From Chloroflexota bacterium (lineage in GTDB: Bacteria > Chloroflexota > Anaerolineae > 4572-78 > J111), in NCBI GenBank assembly GCA_003695455.1, contig RFJF01000833.1, forward strand, positions 1-6,625: a DNA stretch of 6,625 nucleotides. The letters are read 5' to 3'. Made by a program: the position numbers and the translations under genes. Positions 5,627 through 6,625 of the stretch are shown one piece after another (positions within the stretch are counted from its first letter, which is position 1; every line of letters starts with the position of its first letter). Below the pieces are notes generated by a model. That model had not been told where the DNA came from. It saw only the letters and a list, made by a program, of their open reading frames with translations, and made no database searches.

Positions 5627-6043
5627 ATGGTAGCGTTACTTTCAAACGGTTCTTTTGTTCGGATAACAGCAAACGTGGTTACGCTTCTGTTTGCGCTGTT
5701 CATTATTTTACAGATTTTGATTGGTGTTGGCATTCTGCCCGTTTCCATTGTATGGGGTGGCCGGCAAACAGAACTCACGCCGGTTTTGCAAATTGCCAGT
5801 TTTGTAGCGGTTGCTGTGTTAGCGTTGTTCATCTACATCATCCGTTATCGGGCGGGGTTGGTTGGCACACTGCCACCTCCCATATGGGTACGGGTAACTG
5901 CCTGGGGCGTAACGGGGTATATGGCATTGAACACACTGGGCAACCTGGCATCGGTGAGTAATGTAGAGAAACTTCTTTTTAGCCCAATAACGTTGGCCTT
6001 AACGGTTGCTTGTCTCATCGTGTCGCTGTCAAATGTCAATTGA
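5627..6043 (+). CDS. Small four-span membrane protein, function unknown
   Basis: A 138-residue protein from ATG 5627, chosen because AGGAGAA (5617-5623) precedes it at ideal spacing. The frame is open back to ATG 5531, whose first base overlaps the hydrolase stop (TAATG), with another ATG at 5549. Those starts would add 32 or 26 residues (from MTRRGV or MTTGGKF) that do not look like part of a membrane family. Spans lie at about 11-34, 52-73, 86-107 and 116-134. The sequence LQILIGVGILPVSIVWGG followed by QTELTP, and the later MALNTLGNLAS, recall small hypothetical membrane proteins of several bacterial phyla, with no known role. It ends the cluster and is 52 bp from the converging antitoxin gene. 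A possible seven-bp GC-rich stem (5558-5564 with 5581-5587) lies in the leader. Confidence 0.83.
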   Translation: MVALLSNGSFVRITANVVTLLFALFIILQILIGVGILPVSIVWGGRQTELTPVLQIASFVAVAVLALFIYIIRYRAGLVGTLPPPIWVRVTAWGVTGYMALNTLGNLASVSNVEKLLFSPITLALTVACLIVSLSNVN

Positions 6044-6095
6044 TTATTTCGCTAAAAAGATTAACATTGGGTAACGCCTTTACGGGAACACTTCT
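6044..6095. other. Short convergent intergenic gap
   Basis: This A/T-rich 52-bp gap separates the end of the membrane-protein gene from the end of the minus-strand antitoxin gene. I looked for a shared bidirectional terminator and found no convincing stem followed by a T-run on either strand. Termination may occur by another mechanism. Confidence 0.6.
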
Positions 6096-6359
6096 TTATG
6101 CAGCCAGAGCTTGCGGTTCCGGAAAGGTAATACTGATGATAGGTTTGGGGAGGGTGTGTGTTTTTGTCCACTCAAACAAGGGTTGAACCAAGTCTTCAAC
6201 CTGTTGTGCCACTTCCCAGTCTAACACAGCATTTCCGCAGTTAGGGCATATAGCTACCGCCGGTATGCCGGTAATGGTTACAGTAAGCCCATCACGACGA
6301 AAGACCTGGGTGGCTATCCCGTTACTTCTTGTTTTATCTGAACAAACTGAACAAATCAT
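6096..6359 (-). CDS. YgiT-type zinc-finger antitoxin (MqsA N-terminal-like)
   Basis: An 87-residue protein with two CxxC pairs, Cys3/Cys6 (CSVC) and Cys38/Cys41 (CPNC), which would bind one zinc ion as in the N-terminal domain of MqsA. Between them, residues about 18-37 form the beta hairpin typical of YgiT-type zinc fingers (QVFRRDGLTVTITGIPAVAI). After the second pair comes a helix (NAVLDWEVAQQVEDLVQPLF). The DNA-binding HTH domain of full-length MqsA (131 residues in E. coli) is missing, so autoregulation by DNA binding is doubtful. Its ATG overlaps the toxin's TGA in an ATGA, so the two are translationally coupled, with the toxin first as in mqsRA. The start is fixed by this overlap and by Cys3. 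Inferred role: neutralising the upstream DUF4258-type protein. Confidence 0.85.
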   Translation of the reverse strand: MICSVCSDKTRSNGIATQVFRRDGLTVTITGIPAVAICPNCGNAVLDWEVAQQVEDLVQPLFEWTKTHTLPKPIISITFPEPQALAA

Positions 6360-6625
6360 TTCTTTTTCTTTCTCTGTGTTCGTCGTCGTTTATCAGCAAT
6401 CCACTTCCTTTTATCGGGAATGTAAGCCGTCACCACTACGCCTTCTTCCGATGTATCTTCGACAACAATATGAACAGGCAAATTATACTCAGCTATTTTA
6501 GCGTATAGCAGCCCCCGATTTTCGTCAGGATATATTTCTATGACTTCACCTTGTTCAAAAACGTACCGTAAGTCCTTCAACAAAAGTCCATCTTTGAACG
6601 CTTCAATTTGGGCATGAGACGTAAT
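6356..6625 (-). CDS. DUF4258-type toxin, 5' end cut by window edge
   Basis: The frame stays open to the window edge, so 89 C-terminal residues are visible and the true start is outside. An internal TTG at 6583 is not the start: codons upstream of it (ITSHAQIEAFKDGL) continue the family pattern, including the conserved N-terminal His (fourth visible residue). Later motifs are EVIEIYPDENRG, LPVHIVVE and VVVTAYIPDKRKW, the typical DUF4258 ending. The protein then has a very basic tail, RRRTQRKKKK. DUF4258 proteins are commonly encoded next to YgiT-type antitoxins and are thought to be MqsR/RelE-like mRNA-interferase toxins; the RNase activity is inferred from the family. The stop overlaps the antitoxin's start (ATGA at 6359-6356). 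The promoter lies outside the window. Confidence 0.85.
   Translation of the reverse strand: MTSHAQIEAFKDGLLLKDLRYVFEQGEVIEIYPDENRGLLYAKIAEYNLPVHIVVEDTSEEGVVVTAYIPDKRKWIADKRRRTQRKKKK

Noticed and set aside
6265..6501. 78-residue plus-strand open frame opposite the toxin-antitoxin pair
   Set aside because: The minus strand has zinc-finger and DUF4258 motifs with an ATGA overlap, so the plus frame is a shadow.
1..6625. CRISPR array, tRNA or rRNA genes, or IS terminal inverted repeats
   Set aside because: I looked for regularly spaced repeats, cloverleaf-like segments and paired terminal inverted repeats on both strands and saw none; the only tandem repeat is the three-copy tract at 2884-2939.

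Overview
The window looks like bacterial chromosome from the phylum Chloroflexota (Anaerolineae or a related class). No marker gene proves this. The inference rests on the moderate GC content, a large MalT-like STAND regulator with a C-terminal LuxR helix-turn-helix of the kind abundant in that phylum, and the small membrane-protein families that follow it. All calls come from reading the sequence; no homology search was run.

Region by region. Positions 1-246 hold a GC-rich scrap with coding character, probably the damaged or window-cut end of a gene I do not recognise. Positions 303-502 hold a decayed frame that resembles the N-terminal part of a transposase-like or HTH protein, with an in-frame stop, a frameshift and an abrupt end. 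A promoter-like element (504-531) lies at the end of this remnant and sits so close to the next ATG that the transcript would be nearly leaderless. Positions 539-2878 encode a 779-residue MalT-like LuxR-family ATP-dependent regulator. It is followed by three short imperfect direct repeats, the last of which forms one arm of a strong intrinsic terminator (2927-2955).

Downstream is a compact five-gene plus-strand cluster (2982-6043): a 78-residue small alpha/beta protein, a six-span membrane protein, a four-span membrane protein, a membrane-anchored alpha/beta hydrolase of the proline-iminopeptidase type, and another four-span membrane protein. Gaps are short or negative and most internal genes have an AGGAGAA ribosome-binding site. 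This suggests one transcription unit, perhaps controlled by the neighbouring regulator. A 13-bp hairpin lies between the second and third genes.

On the minus strand, converging on the cluster, is a type II toxin-antitoxin-like pair: a DUF4258-type toxin cut by the window edge and a short YgiT/MqsA-type zinc-finger antitoxin, overlapping by ATGA.

The most interesting unit is the regulator plus small-protein/membrane/hydrolase cassette. Its parts belong to recognisable but mostly uncharacterised families, and its function cannot be deduced from sequence. It may sense a ligand through the STAND regulator and respond at the membrane with an extracytoplasmic hydrolase.
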